From Deuterostichococcus epilithicus (taxonomy: Eukaryota; Chlorophyta; Trebouxiophyceae; Prasiolales; Stichococcaceae): a stretch of 64,000 nucleotides of DNA. This document shows positions 26,901-38,366 of this stretch, piece after piece. Every line of letters starts with the position of its first letter. Position 1 is the stretch's first letter. A program made the translations under genes and the position numbers. The notes below the pieces were generated by a model. It was not told where the DNA came from, ran no database searches, and saw nothing but the letters and a program-made list of their open reading frames with translations. Location of the stretch: assembly GCA_033439295.1 (NCBI GenBank), contig JAVTLE010000015.1, positions 1,488,001 to 1,552,000 on the forward strand, in the 5' to 3' direction.

Positions 26901-29900
26901 CGCGAGCGGTCGTGCAGGCCGAAGACGGAGGCCATGAGGTGCGACAGCGGGTGGTTGCCAAAGTCCGACGACACGTAGCCGACGCGCAGGCGCTGGCCCG
27001 GCGCCAGCGGCACCGAAGGCGGGTGCGCCGGCGGCGGCGCCCCCAGCCGCGACGCGGTGAGGGCACAAAACTCGGCATACTTGACGCTGACCGCCTGCAG
27101 AGAACGACTACAAGTGTGTCAACTGGTGTGTCAACCTCTGAGCCAGAAGTGTTGGATCCGCGGCGGCAGCTGCAGCGCCATGGTAGCGCTATCGAGCATG
27201 TGCTGTGCGACGCGCTTCCCTGTGCTCGTGTTGCACACCACTCACGTGTTCATAGTCATCTGCACAAAGTACATGCTGAAGGCATGCCAGCGGGTGAGCG
27301 TCACTGGAGATCGGGGGCCTCCCGGCCTGACGGCTCAGTACTGCTCAAACAGACCTGTCATGCGGCGTGCTCAACGAAAGAACCCGCCTGCACTTGCCAC
27401 CTGCACTGCGTTCCGATATTGAACCCTGGGAAGTCGACCTACCTTGGCCAGGTCGGCAGGGAAGGGGTAGGCCATGATGTGGAAGGGCTGCACGGGCGGC
27501 AAGCGCCCCGCCGCCAGGTCTCGCCGCACCTCCCCCTCCAGCCGCACGAACAACTGGTCCCGGTCCCGCCACTCGCACACGCACTGCGCGGCGCAGTGCA
27601 AATTGCACATTGAGGGGCAAGCTGGTACGAAACTCGATGCAGAATGTGTCAGCCAAAATTCTTTTGCTCGGCGACGCAGCTATCCCCGGTCGGGCCTCAA
27701 ACTAGTGTGACGGATACTTTGCTGCGACAAACGAAGCTCTGGGTTGATGATGGCAGCGGAGGCTGTGGTCTGCTTTTGGTAACAGCCTTACGAGTTTGTC
27801 GGACACGAGGCACAGGCCGGCTGCGACAGAGTCGGAAGGGCAGAGCTCGTGCAATTAGCTGTTCTGTCGTTCCATCTGCGACCGGCGTTACTCGAGTCCG
27901 AGATCGACCCTTCACACCCTTCAACTGACCATAGGCTTTCACGCCGTGGCCGCCGACTGACCTGCAGGCTGTGCACCAGGTTGGCGAAGGCCTCCGGGAA
28001 GTCCGGTCGCAGCGCCAGCGCGCGCCGGTAGGAGGCGATGGCCGCGTCCTGCCGCGCCGCGTCCTTGAAGGCACTCGCCAGGTTCGCATGCCCCTGCAGT
28101 GCACCGCACCAGGATGATGGCATCATCACCTCTGTTGGTGGTGGACATCGCACCAGAATTGATGGCATCGTCACCTGTACTACTCGGTGGTGTGCATACA
28201 GGGCCTTCGCCTTGCTCCCAAGGTCGACGCTGCGCCAGACTGGTCGTGACTGTGCAGGCGGTCCCCTATGCAGTCTGCCAACAGCCGTGTAGAATCAAAC
28301 CCCAGCAAGACGCAGCCCGCACCTCGGGGCTGTTGGGCTGCAGCAGGGCGACATGCTCGTAGCAGGAAATGGCCTCCGCGGCGCGGCCCTGCATCTTGAG
28401 GATGCCGCCCAGATTGTTGTACGCCACACTCAGCCGCTGCGCCTGCGCCGCCGCCGCCGCGACGGGGTTGCCCTGACAGGGGGAGCAGTCGCGACAGCCG
28501 GTCAGGGTCCGTGCTCCGGTTTCTGAAGGCGGCGTGCGTCTCGTGTCTCGCACCTCGTGTCCCCACGAGCACCCAAGCCGGCATGGCAAACAGCAGCAGC
28601 TGCTGCAGCATCTGCACACAACCATTCATGAGCCGTGCCAGGCACTGCCCGACCCCGGTGCTGCACCGACCAGGCTAGGCGCTCACCGGTGCGGGCGCCG
28701 CGCTGCCGCTGGATGCCTGAGGCCGCTGCAGCTGCAGCTGGATGCAGGCGGTGTAGCAGGCGATGGCCTCGTCGGGGCGGCCTGCCTCGCGGAGCGCGTT
28801 GCCCAGGTTGTTGTACGCCTCGGGAAAGTTGGGCTCCCGCGCAATGGCCTCCCGGTACGTCGCCACCGCCTCCTCCAACTTGCCCTGCAGTCAGCAGTAC
28901 GATTTGGGGCTGTGGGAGCAGACGTGCATCAGGGAAACTGAACTCTGCACTATGGCCTCCCGGTACACCGCCACCGCTACTCCAGCTTGCCCTGAGGAGG
29001 TGTACTACAGTGATTATAGTCTCAAAGGTTGCTTGCTTCCCGGTGGCGCGGCAGGCAAAGCTGCACCACGGCACCGTGGCGGCGTCACTTGCTTGCTCGG
29101 AAGCCGGCGCCACACGAGAACAGAGTCGCGGAGGTGCTTGCAATTCCATGCAAAAACACTGCCCTGTTCAATGAGTTGTCGGCAGCCCTGGCAATTCTGC
29201 TGGCTTGTTGCGTGGCCATGCACCACCAGCTAACCTGCCGCAATGCTAACCCTGGACCGCAAGCGCCGCGGCATTAATATGCGACCCCAGGGCGCAGCAG
29301 CGCTCGCAAGTCGTTCGTGAGGCGGTGTGCGGATCCGTGCGAAACCCACTGTACCTGCTCGTAGTAGAGGCCGGCGAGGTTGCCGAGCGACAGAGCACAG
29401 CCGGGACGCAGGCGCACGCAAGTCTCGAAGCACGCCTGAGCCTCCACCCGCCGCCGCAGCTCCTTCAGGCTGACGCCCATGCCCGTGTACGCATCCGCAT
29501 AGTTCGGCCGCAGCCGCACCGCCTCCTGTTGACCACGCATAGGAGGGTGACGGTGAGAGGTGCCATTGTGGAACGAGCATGGATGGCGGAGGACATGGGC
29601 GTGCGCGTCTGTGCACTGCGACAGCCGCCTGCTGCCTGCTGTACGACCATCCAAATTTGCACGGTGCACCGGCCTGCGCTGCTAGGTGGCACGTGAGCTT
29701 CCACCGCCTGCCCAGAGGTCAATAGGTCAACGTCAGCAGGCACGGCCGGCTGTGCTCGCTGTCTAGCAGCGACTGGCTGGGTACCAGGCATGCGGCATGC
29801 TGTGCACCAGCCATGCATGCAAGCACCGTGCGACCCAGGACGCAGCCAGCACCGCAGGGGCGACGCGCCTGGTAGCAGGCGACAGCCTGGGGCTGGTCCC

Positions 29901-32423
29901 CGAACTCGCGGTACAGGTCCCCCAGGCCGCGCCAGGCGGGCGCGTGCTGCGCGTTGCGCCGCAGCGCCTCTGCGTAGCAGCGCTGCGCCGCGACGCGTCC
30001 CGCAGCGCCCTGCGCCCGCCACAGGTCCCCCAGGTTGTTGTGCACGTCCACCTGCGCGCGCAGGGGAGGGGCATGCGGGTCGGGGTCCAGCGGCTTGCGC
30101 AAGCGCCGGGCAGGCCGGAGCCCTGGCGGGGGCGCCGCAAGGTTTCCGCCCTGCCCGCGACCTTCCACCGCGGACAAGCTGGCCCACCCAGCGCACTCGC
30201 TCAGCCTTCACAATCAGTGATCGGTCCACATGATCAGTCACCGTGATCACTCCCCATATGATCAGCCTGATCAGTCTTCGCGAATGCTTGATGCACGATC
30301 GGTCGCGACGCAGCCTTGCGATGCAGCCTGACATCATGGCTTCAGCACCACACCACGTTGGGGTCGATGCGCAGCGCGGCGGCATAGCACTCCATGGCCT
30401 GAGGGATGCATCCCTTCTGGACTAGCGCGCTCGCCATGTTGTTGTACGCATCCGTGAACGTCGGCTTCAGCGTCAGCGCCGACTGCGGCAGCCCCAGAAC
30501 ACAGCCTTTCAGCGTCGAATCGCACACCATTGGGTTGGGCACCTCCGTATGCAAGTCACTTAGCAGTGGACGACTGGAGGCAGGGCGGCCACCAGTGGGC
30601 AGCTGCAAGCTCCTTCTCAATGCAGCTGGCATCACCCGACATACGCGGCGCAGCCTGCCATGAGGCGTCACCCGGGTAGGGACAGGTGCAAATCAATCGA
30701 TCAGCACCTTGTAGTAGATGATGGCCATGTCCCAGTTGCCGATCTGCTGCAGCGCATTGGCCAGGTTGGCGTGCGCCTCCGCCATGTGCGGGTCCAGCAG
30801 GATGCAGCGGTCGTTGAAGGCGATGCACTGCTCGTAGCTGCCCAGCTGGTAGTATATGGCGCCAATCAGCAGCAGCACGTCTGTGCGGTTGGTGCAGCTG
30901 GGGAAGATCTGCAGGCGGAGAGAGACTGTTGCAACACGAGGCTGAGGAAACTGTAGCGACAAACCATGTCCGTGCTGCTGCGGCGCAGCTGGGGAAGGTC
31001 TGTGGCGGCCGCGGCAAGACACTGCCAGTCACGCAGAGGGCTGACAGCACTCGAGCATGCAATTACGGTCTCTGTGGCAGCAAGCGCACTCCACCGGCAT
31101 CGCATTGCTTGCACCAAGATGCACAGCTGCTGGCAACAGGTGATCTCTTCTGACGAGGAGAAGCAGAATGCATACCGCCTGGCACAGCTGGAGGGCCTGG
31201 GAGAACTGGCCGCAGCGATACGCCGCATGCGCCTCCGCCAGCAGCGCTTCAGTGTGCTCCGCTAGCGACACATTGGGCGGCAGCTGCGGCGCAGCGACGG
31301 CACCGGCGCCAGCGCCGAATGGCGCTGCGGCGCTCAGCCCCATGCTGCCGAAGCTAGGCCCGGGGGCACTCAGCCCACCTGCGCTCAGCCCGCCTAGCGC
31401 AGCGCTGTGCCCAAAGCCGCCACTGGCCAGCGCCCCCGCAAAGCTGCTGACTGTTGCGACCGAGCCTGCGCCGCCACCAAGCCCAGCTGCGCTGCCGTAA
31501 TGCAGCGCCGGCTGCTGCGACGGCGGCTGTGCGGCTGCGGCGCCGGAGCCAAGGCTGCCACCTCCGCTGAATGCAGTGGCTGGCTGCAGCGGTGACTGGC
31601 CTGCACCGTAGGCAGCTCTACTGCCTTGCAGACCGCTGTTTCCATGCAAGCTGTGCTGGCTGCCGCTGCCGTGCAGGCTGCCGCTGCCATGCAAACCGCC
31701 GCCCATGCCGCTGGCCGCTTGCTGGCCCAGCCCGGGCGCACCCCCGCTACTGCCATACAGCATGCCATTCTGAAGTCCACCGTAATCTGGCGCCGCCTTG
31801 GGAATCTGCAGCGAGGCAGCGTGGAGGTCCCCCAGACTGGGCAGCCCCGGCTGCTGCAGCGCGCCACGCGGCTGGAATGCTGTCGCGGCGCCGGTGGCGC
31901 TTCCGGCGGCGCTGGCGCCGGGCATTGCAAAGTAGGGCGGCTGCGCCGGCAGCGACAGGGCGAAGGCTGCCGTGTGGCCGTTCGCTGCTGGCGCTGGCGC
32001 CGGCACGTCTGCTGTGAAGTGCTGGATGCCATCTTTCAGGGCGCCGTCCGGGAGACCTGCGCAACGGACAAGCAAACATGTTGCAAAATGCATAGAGGCA
32101 GCTTGAAGCGGCTGATCTCGGTCCAACTGTGCGAGTTCAAGACGCCATCGCGAATCGAGGCTGAATGCACAGATCCAGGCGGTTGCAGGCCGGAACTTGC
32201 AGAATGGCGCCGTCTGCACTGCTGCAGGTGTGGTTCCTCATGTCACAAGGCGCTTGACGGTCTCGCAACACCAGCAGCCCTTGCATTGCAGCACGTTGGA
32301 GCCGCAGCTTGCGAACACATCCTCACCTACGTCTGGCGCTCGCGGCTCTGCATGGCCGGCGCCGCCGGCGTCTCGACTCCCGGCGCCGGGGATGTGGCCT
32401 CCGGGATGATGCTGCCCCGGCAT
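23938..32423 (-). CDS. SEC: O-GlcNAc transferase, SECRET AGENT (SEC) type, GT41
   Basis: Transfers GlcNAc from UDP-GlcNAc to Ser/Thr of nuclear and cytosolic proteins. Exon 1 32423-32327 (Met could also be 32516) joins exon 2 32056-31176, a Gly/Ser/Ala-rich leader ending in a first TPR-like helix pair. Exons 30908-30708 and 30482 onward begin some ten TPR units (for example [60 protein letters not shown]). The catalytic part follows: [18 protein letters not shown] (with the catalytic-region His), [98 protein letters not shown] and [10 protein letters not shown]. The end is [14 protein letters not shown] and [10 protein letters not shown]. The QLYKYDP, WLLRFP and GLGHEMIV motifs place it with SEC and animal OGT, not with the O-fucosyltransferase SPINDLY. 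CDLCG-like changes: CNAHTTG replaces CNGHTTG. The stop is at 23938. Confidence 0.95.
28925..28991 (-). repeat. Decayed copy of a TPR exon start in the SEC gene
   Basis: The real exon begins at 28884 ([20 protein letters not shown]). About 107 bp upstream in the preceding intron, starting at 28991 after a CTCAG, a roughly 65-base stretch repeats the exon start with substitutions and small length changes that break the reading frame. The acceptor, the CGGTGGCG core and the GTACCGGGAGGCCAT block are kept. Confidence 0.85.
30215..30275. repeat. Cluster of TGATC(A/G) motifs
   Basis: Five TGATC motifs occur in about 60 bases at roughly 10-15 base spacing, mostly as the palindrome TGATCA or near it, inside a SEC intron. 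The stretch can form several alternative short hairpins. No function is known to me. Confidence 0.6.
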
Positions 32424-32516
32424 GGCCCCGGTCTGCTCGCTTCTGCACTCTGGCGTGCCACCTAAAACCAGTCCGCTACTCCTTCGATCGTCCCGCTGTC
32501 GTCGCAGAAGGCTCAC

Positions 32517-33204
32517 AACGTCCTGCAGGCACAGGATCGGTCCTCAATCGGTCTTCAATACACCCGCTGTTGACGCACCATGCAAGATGACTGCGATCTT
32601 TGGTACTCCAGCAGCTTTGCAGCTGTACGCTAAAAGCGCTGACACGCACAACCTTCTCGAACCCCAAGCCGTTTACATCTGCATACGCCGACCCACAGGA
32701 TTGGCAACCACGAGAGCTGGCGACACCTGCTTGATGCCTGCACCAGCGAGCTGCGCAGCCTGAGCGACGGGCGACGCCTGATCGGAAAGGCCAGCCATCC
32801 GTGGCCGGGTGGCCTCGGTCAGTCTCACAGCACTGCGCCAGCTTCACCCGCAGCTCCGAAAGGCCCAACGGAGTCATGCTTACTGTCGGCAGCGGCAAGG
32901 TAACAATCCGTGCATTGTTCTACCTCGGTCGGCACGTGTTTGCAGGCGGCAGCCGCGGTGTGACAACCATGTATGAGAATGATTGCTGTGGCGGGTCCAG
33001 CTGGCGCAGCCGATCTGTGCGACATCTGTGCGAAGCTAAAAAAAAAGGCAAAAATTGCACCTTTATAAACTACATCGTTTCAGCCTGTCCCTTGTCGGCA
33101 TGTCTGAAACCTCACAAGCAATGCGCCTGTATAAAATGGGACGGCATGGGTTGGTGGGGCAAATGGGGTTGCCCATGTCGAAAGCCGCAAATAGGGAAGT
33201 GGCG
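32517..33204. promoter_or_regulatory. SEC upstream region / ABTB1-like 3' flank
   Basis: Both neighbours are on the minus strand. This gap should hold the SEC promoter and leader and the 3' flank of the next gene. An AT-rich patch (near 33037-33075, with a run of nine A) stands out against the GC-rich background. No gene was recognised. Confidence 0.4.
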
Positions 33205-36200
33205 TCATGCCGCCATCGGCACCCGCAGCAATGACAGGAGCTGCTCGTCGAATTTAGCCGCCTGCGCGTCGCGGGTGGCGCCGAACTTGCCCTCCAAATA
33301 CACCTCTCGTAAGTCTTGCAAGATGGTGCCCCGCCCGAGGCCCGACACGCCGCCGCCCTCGATGTTGCCTCCCGAGGCGCCTGCAATGTCATCCGCATCC
33401 TCGACTATGTCGTCCACCTGCATTCCGCCATACGAACCCGCAGCCGTAATTTCGGAGGTCACACACGGTTGCCTTTTCTTTGAGCGCACGATGCCGCATC
33501 CAGCCATCACAGCGACAGTGTCGATGGCGGATCGACGCCACTTTGTGGGACTATGCCTCGGCTACAGTATAGGGCACCTCTGGAAGCGCACCCGTGAATC
33601 GTCAGGTAGGAACAGACTTCACCGGCCAACCAGCATCTCTGTGGAGCGCACCGTCTTGATGTGCGGCGCGATGGCCTGCATGAATGTCGCCAGCACCGCA
33701 ACGTCCCGATCGCCAGCACCAGCATCACCTGTTGAGCGCAGAACTCACGCACTCCGTCTGAACATCGTCTGAACCACCGTCTGAACCACCGTCTGAACAG
33801 CTTGCCTGCCTGCATAGGCGGCTCGGTTGTGGCCAGGGAAATACGCACAATCGGCAGCCCGGTAGGTTTTGTGAAGGCGCTAACCCTGAGGCCCATTGCG
33901 AGCGCGGCACACCACAGCAACAGCAACGCCCAGGCATCAGCCCGCACCCATTGCCAGGGCGTCAAAGCGGTGCGCAACCGCCGCCAGACAAGAGTCACGC
34001 AGCGCCGGCACCGCGTGTTGGTCTGCCGCGAGCAGCAGGCGGCATAGGTGCTCCAGGGTGGGCTTGGCGCCAGCCCGCATGCCAGCTTCGATGTTGTCCA
34101 GGACCGCGTCCGCAACCGTCCGCTGCAGCCGGCAGACCGCTTGACCCTCGACAGCGTTGTCAAAGCTTATTGCCACACGCACGACGGACGGCTGACATGA
34201 TAGGACAATGGGAGTTGAGTCTTATGGGGTCAAAATGCAGATACGTGCATGGGGTATCTACGTGCTCATGACGGCAGTGCAATGAGATGTACGCGTGCAG
34301 GAGTTGCGCGGCGGCCACAAGAGGACCATGGAGGAAGACTGCGCAGAAGCACACAACACATGCTGATACTTCCCTGGGTTCGCAACGAGCTTCGTTTTTG
34401 GGCCATCTTTGAGCAAGAAGCACCTTCATGGCGAGCAGCAGGTGCAGGTCTGCCGCGTCGAACAGCTGCTGGATGCTAGCCGAGCTGAGGTGGCGCTGCC
34501 CCAGCCGCGGCACCTCGTTCGTGTACACAAACGCCAGCATGACGTCGAAGATGTCTGCACGCGCACGGTGCCATTACACACGCTCGACTGACGCAGCAAC
34601 CACCACTCCCGAGGAGACACAGCAGCCGCATCCCTTCGGGCACAGACGAGCCGGCCCCACCGCCATCTGCGCAGCGCCAAACTCACATCACAGATGCAAG
34701 ACCCACAGGCGCGCACCCGCCGAGACGCCGTGCAGCTCCAGGGTGGCCAACTGGTCATGCTGCTGCGGGCCGCCGCCGCTGCCGCCGCCGCCGTCAGGCT
34801 CCAGGTCCTGCGACCGCTGCAGCAGCGCCGAGAAGTATTCCGAGCGCGTGCTCAGGATCACCTGCCGCGGATAAGTCGTGTCTGTTCGTGATGAGGATGT
34901 GTGTATTTATTTGCGAGTGCAGCGTCCGATGCGGTGGATCGGGGTTCTAAACGGGCAGCGCACGACATCTGCGGCAGCCGGCGGTCCACCAATCTGCATG
35001 CACAGCCCGGAGTTTGTCCGCAAGGCCCGCGGGCAGGGCCCCGCTATTGTGCTCCTCTGGAGTTGGCATGCAAGAAAGCGTGATGAAGCAACCCCGCAGG
35101 TTCCATCACATAGTGCTCACCCTGTGGCAGCGGAATGCCCGCCCCTCCACGCGAAGCATTACGTCCGCGAAGTCAGGCCCTGGCCCAGTGTTGCCCTCCG
35201 CCTCCTGCGCCGCGGCCCAGGCACGCAGGCAGCCCAGCTGCGCCGACATGTGCGCCTCCGCCGGCAGCGCGCCTGGCTGCAGCACAAACCTGCCGGGGCA
35301 TTTTGGGGTGCATCATTGGAGTTGGAGGGTGTGATTGGGGCAGGGTGCCGGGTGGAGCGGGAATGGGCAGGCTGAGGTCGCTGTTGATGGGTGTCGGAAG
35401 AACAGCAGGCCACCACTGCTGCGCTAGTTTGGCAGCATAGCTAGCAAGATCAAACATGGCAGCAAACATGGCAAGCCGCATTGGCAAGCGGTGCATTCAG
35501 GGGCAAACGGAGGGCGCACCGGCGGGGCGCCGACTCGCCCCGGTGCGTGGTTTTGAAGTAGTACCTGCAAGCGAAATGCTGTCAGCATGAGTGCACGAAT
35601 CCACCGCGCCTCATCAGGGTCTCTATGGCTCAAAGTGCTGACACAAGTGAGGGGATTCCGCGAGCCAGTGTGGGACCGCACGATTTGGCGTATCTACCAT
35701 TCCTGATAGCCACTGCCTCCCTGGCATGCACAACAGCTGCTGACACAACAAAGCTGGGCTTGCAACACCTCACCGCATGGTGTACAGCTCGTTTTGTATG
35801 GCCTGCTCCAGGTCCTTGCACTTGACCTTGCGGGCCACCTTCTCCATGAGTGGCGCCTCCTCCATGGGTATGTCCAGCCGCTCGCTGCAGCACATAAACC
35901 CCACTACGGGCGGTTGAAGGGATATGAGTGTTCCAGTTTTTCCCAGCTGCTTCTTGTTGACATCCTCTTGAGGGTAAGGGTTTGGCCTCTCATAATGGGC
36001 TTTGCAAACCTCGTCTGCCTGCCTGCCTGCCTGTCTGTCCAGCGAACCTTCAAAGGAGAGAGACGCCGTCACGGCCACTGTCACAGGTTGTAGGCGGACA
36101 CACCTGTACATGTAGATGACGAGGGCCCGGAGCGCCTCGGGCTGCAGCAGGTCAGGTCGCAGGTGCACCCTGCGCACGCCCCCACCCTGCAGCACAGGCA

Positions 36201-38045
36201 AGCCCACACTGGTACCGGCTCCTGAGGGATGCTTCTGTACAGTACCCACTGTCAACAGAGCTGCCGGAGCTCGTCGTGCCATGCGTGTTCAATGGTGGGA
36301 ATCGCAGGCTAGCGTGCGATGTGTGCCGCTTCTGCACGTACTCGCACAGGGGCTAGCGGCTGCAAACCGGAGCACTGCACAGCTGTGTAAGGCAAAGCAG
36401 CCGTCTGTGCCACCAGCATTCCGTGCAGATGTGTATGGCGGGCGATGGAGCCACCTGCGGCGGCAGCCAGGCGGTGCGCAGCATCTTGTGGAAAAAGGGC
36501 GACCGCGCCGCCAGCACCGCCCGGTGCAGCGGGATGCGCTCCCCACCCAACACGAACACCAGATCCTCGTACATTGGCCTGCAGCCAGCAGAGGAGGGAG
36601 AGACATGAAGAGAGGAGAAGAAGGAGCAAAGAGAGGGTCGATTTTGTACGCATTTGCCAGCGCCACAGCCGGGTCCTGCCGGCAAATAGTGCCAGCCAGC
36701 AAACGAGGAGCATCACACCATTAGCACTTGCCACTCGACTGCATCTGGACATGCCACTGTTCCATTTAGTTTTTTCAGTAAGAAAGGCAGGTTGGGAGGG
36801 TGATCTGACCTGGGGGTCGTGTCCACAGCCTCCGGGTCGGTGCACAGCGTGCAGACGCTGCGCAGCGCGGCAGCCAGGGGGGACAGCGGCGGCGGCCGCA
36901 GCTCATATTGCCGCAGCAGCGCCCGTATGGTGGTCGTCAGCCTGCAGCGAGGTGACCGTGTGTCAACGCAAACTCTACGACCAGCCCGCTGTTGGGGAAT
37001 GCCACAAGGCAGATTGCCACGAGGCAGAGCGCTACTCATGATGGTCAGGGACGCACCTGCACTCAGCCCCGAGCTCGATGAACAATATCAGGGTCAGGGA
37101 CGCATCAGCAAGTTGCAGTGCGACTCACGAGGCGTAGTGACAGCGGTCGCCGTCGAAGGTGTACTCGTTGCAGATGGCGCCATTTTCCAGCAGTATCTCC
37201 GCCACCCCGATGTGTCCTGCCGCAGGATTGTGGTCACCCAGCATGAGGGCACTGTGCGACGGACCGGGACATCACGCCTGGGCAGCGACTGCGGCCCAGC
37301 ACACCAGCAGCACACTGTAGCTTCATTGGCAGTGTGGGTTCGCTTGGACACAGCTCTCGGGTCACACCCGCGAGGCAGGCATAGTACAGCGGCACAGAAT
37401 CCCAGCGGTCACGCTTGTTCACGTCCACGCTCTCGTAATCGAGCAGGTACTTGACGCGCTCGTCGTCTCCCACACGACTGGCCTGCAGGGAGGCATGCGC
37501 ATCAAACCTCCTGCCGGCGCCAGGGATGCGCCAGACATTTCTGACAGCGGCGCCATTGGGCCAAACAATCGGGTATGCAGTGCCACTGCACAGACAATCC
37601 TGGCTGCGAAAGTACCTGATAGATGTCGCCGCCGGGCGCCGGCCTGCAGAGTGCGCCAATATCGTAAGAACCACTCTGCGCTGCCAACACACCAGACAAA
37701 AACCGCATGTGCGCAGCTTGCCGGGCATAGAAGCTCAGCGACGTGCCTTGACAGGATGAAGTAGTAGTCGTCGTCCTCTTCATCGGAGCTGCCGTCCGCG
37801 AAGAAGGGCAGCTCGTTGTCTAGGTCCTCTTCCACCGCCGCCCACCGCTCCTCCGCATATTCACTTTCCAGTTGTTCCAAGTCCTCTTCCTGGATCACTG
37901 CCTCAGCTTCCGAGCCACCCGACTGCTGCCTTTGCAATTGGTCTGCCTCCACCTCCGCCACTGCTGCCTGCTGTGCTGGGTCTTGCGCGGCCGAATTGTT
38001 GGCTTCAGGGACCGCAGCTGGGAGCAAGCCGTGTTCCGGATGCAT
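33205..38045 (-). CDS. ABTB1/BPOZ-like protein: ankyrin repeats plus two BTB/POZ domains
   Basis: Follows the ABTB1 order throughout. Ankyrin: [40 protein letters not shown] and LYYACLAG (about 37505-37375), then [20 protein letters not shown] (about 37210-37130). BTB1: [20 protein letters not shown] followed by [15 protein letters not shown] (about 36575-36470), then [10 protein letters not shown] near 36120. The spacer is [13 protein letters not shown] (about 35780). BTB2: [18 protein letters not shown] joined by splicing to [18 protein letters not shown], then [14 protein letters not shown] (about 34540). A BACK-like helical part (about 34170-33950) and a C-terminal exon ending [11 protein letters not shown] (stop 33205) follow. 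Human ABTB1 is an adaptor-like protein, and a role as a CUL3 substrate adaptor is an inference. The N-terminus is uncertain: a very acidic exon (about 38045-37757, with [14 protein letters not shown] and [12 protein letters not shown]) would join in phase only through a GC donor at 37755. Otherwise translation starts near 37728. Confidence 0.85.
33752..33799. repeat. 12-bp tandem repeat, about four units
   Basis: The unit ACCGTCTGAACC recurs about four times with slight variation between two ABTB1-like exons. The position is probably intronic. Confidence 0.8.
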
Positions 38046-38366
38046 GCCCAGGAATGAAAGGAGGAAACGATCCTTGGCGAAGATATATAAAGTTGATGTG
38101 TTGCGCCAATCGCCAATCACAACATGCTTTACATGCATGACGGATTGACGAAGCATGTGTTCTGCAAGTCCGAGTACCCTGGGTAGGGTTTTGCTGCGGG
38201 AGATTGCGCTGGTGATCCACAGCCCTGCTTCGCGGTTGCACATTCGTGCAGAGACCAAGTATACACGACAGTTGCTGCGCTGATTTCAACAGCATATTCC
38301 ACGTCTGATGCTTGCACTTGCGGTTGCAGACCGCCCTGTGAGCTTGTTCTAGTTCGCAGCCAAACC
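38046..38366. promoter_or_regulatory. Divergent promoter region, ABTB1-like (-) / ferredoxin (+)
   Basis: About 320 bp separate the tentative ABTB1-like start from the ferredoxin start codon. A minus-strand open frame runs through part of it without family match. No specific element was recognised. Confidence 0.4.

Noticed and set aside
23938-32423. SPINDLY O-fucosyltransferase
   Set aside because: Motifs [17 protein letters not shown] and [10 protein letters not shown] and the overall TPR order follow SEC/OGT rather than SPY.
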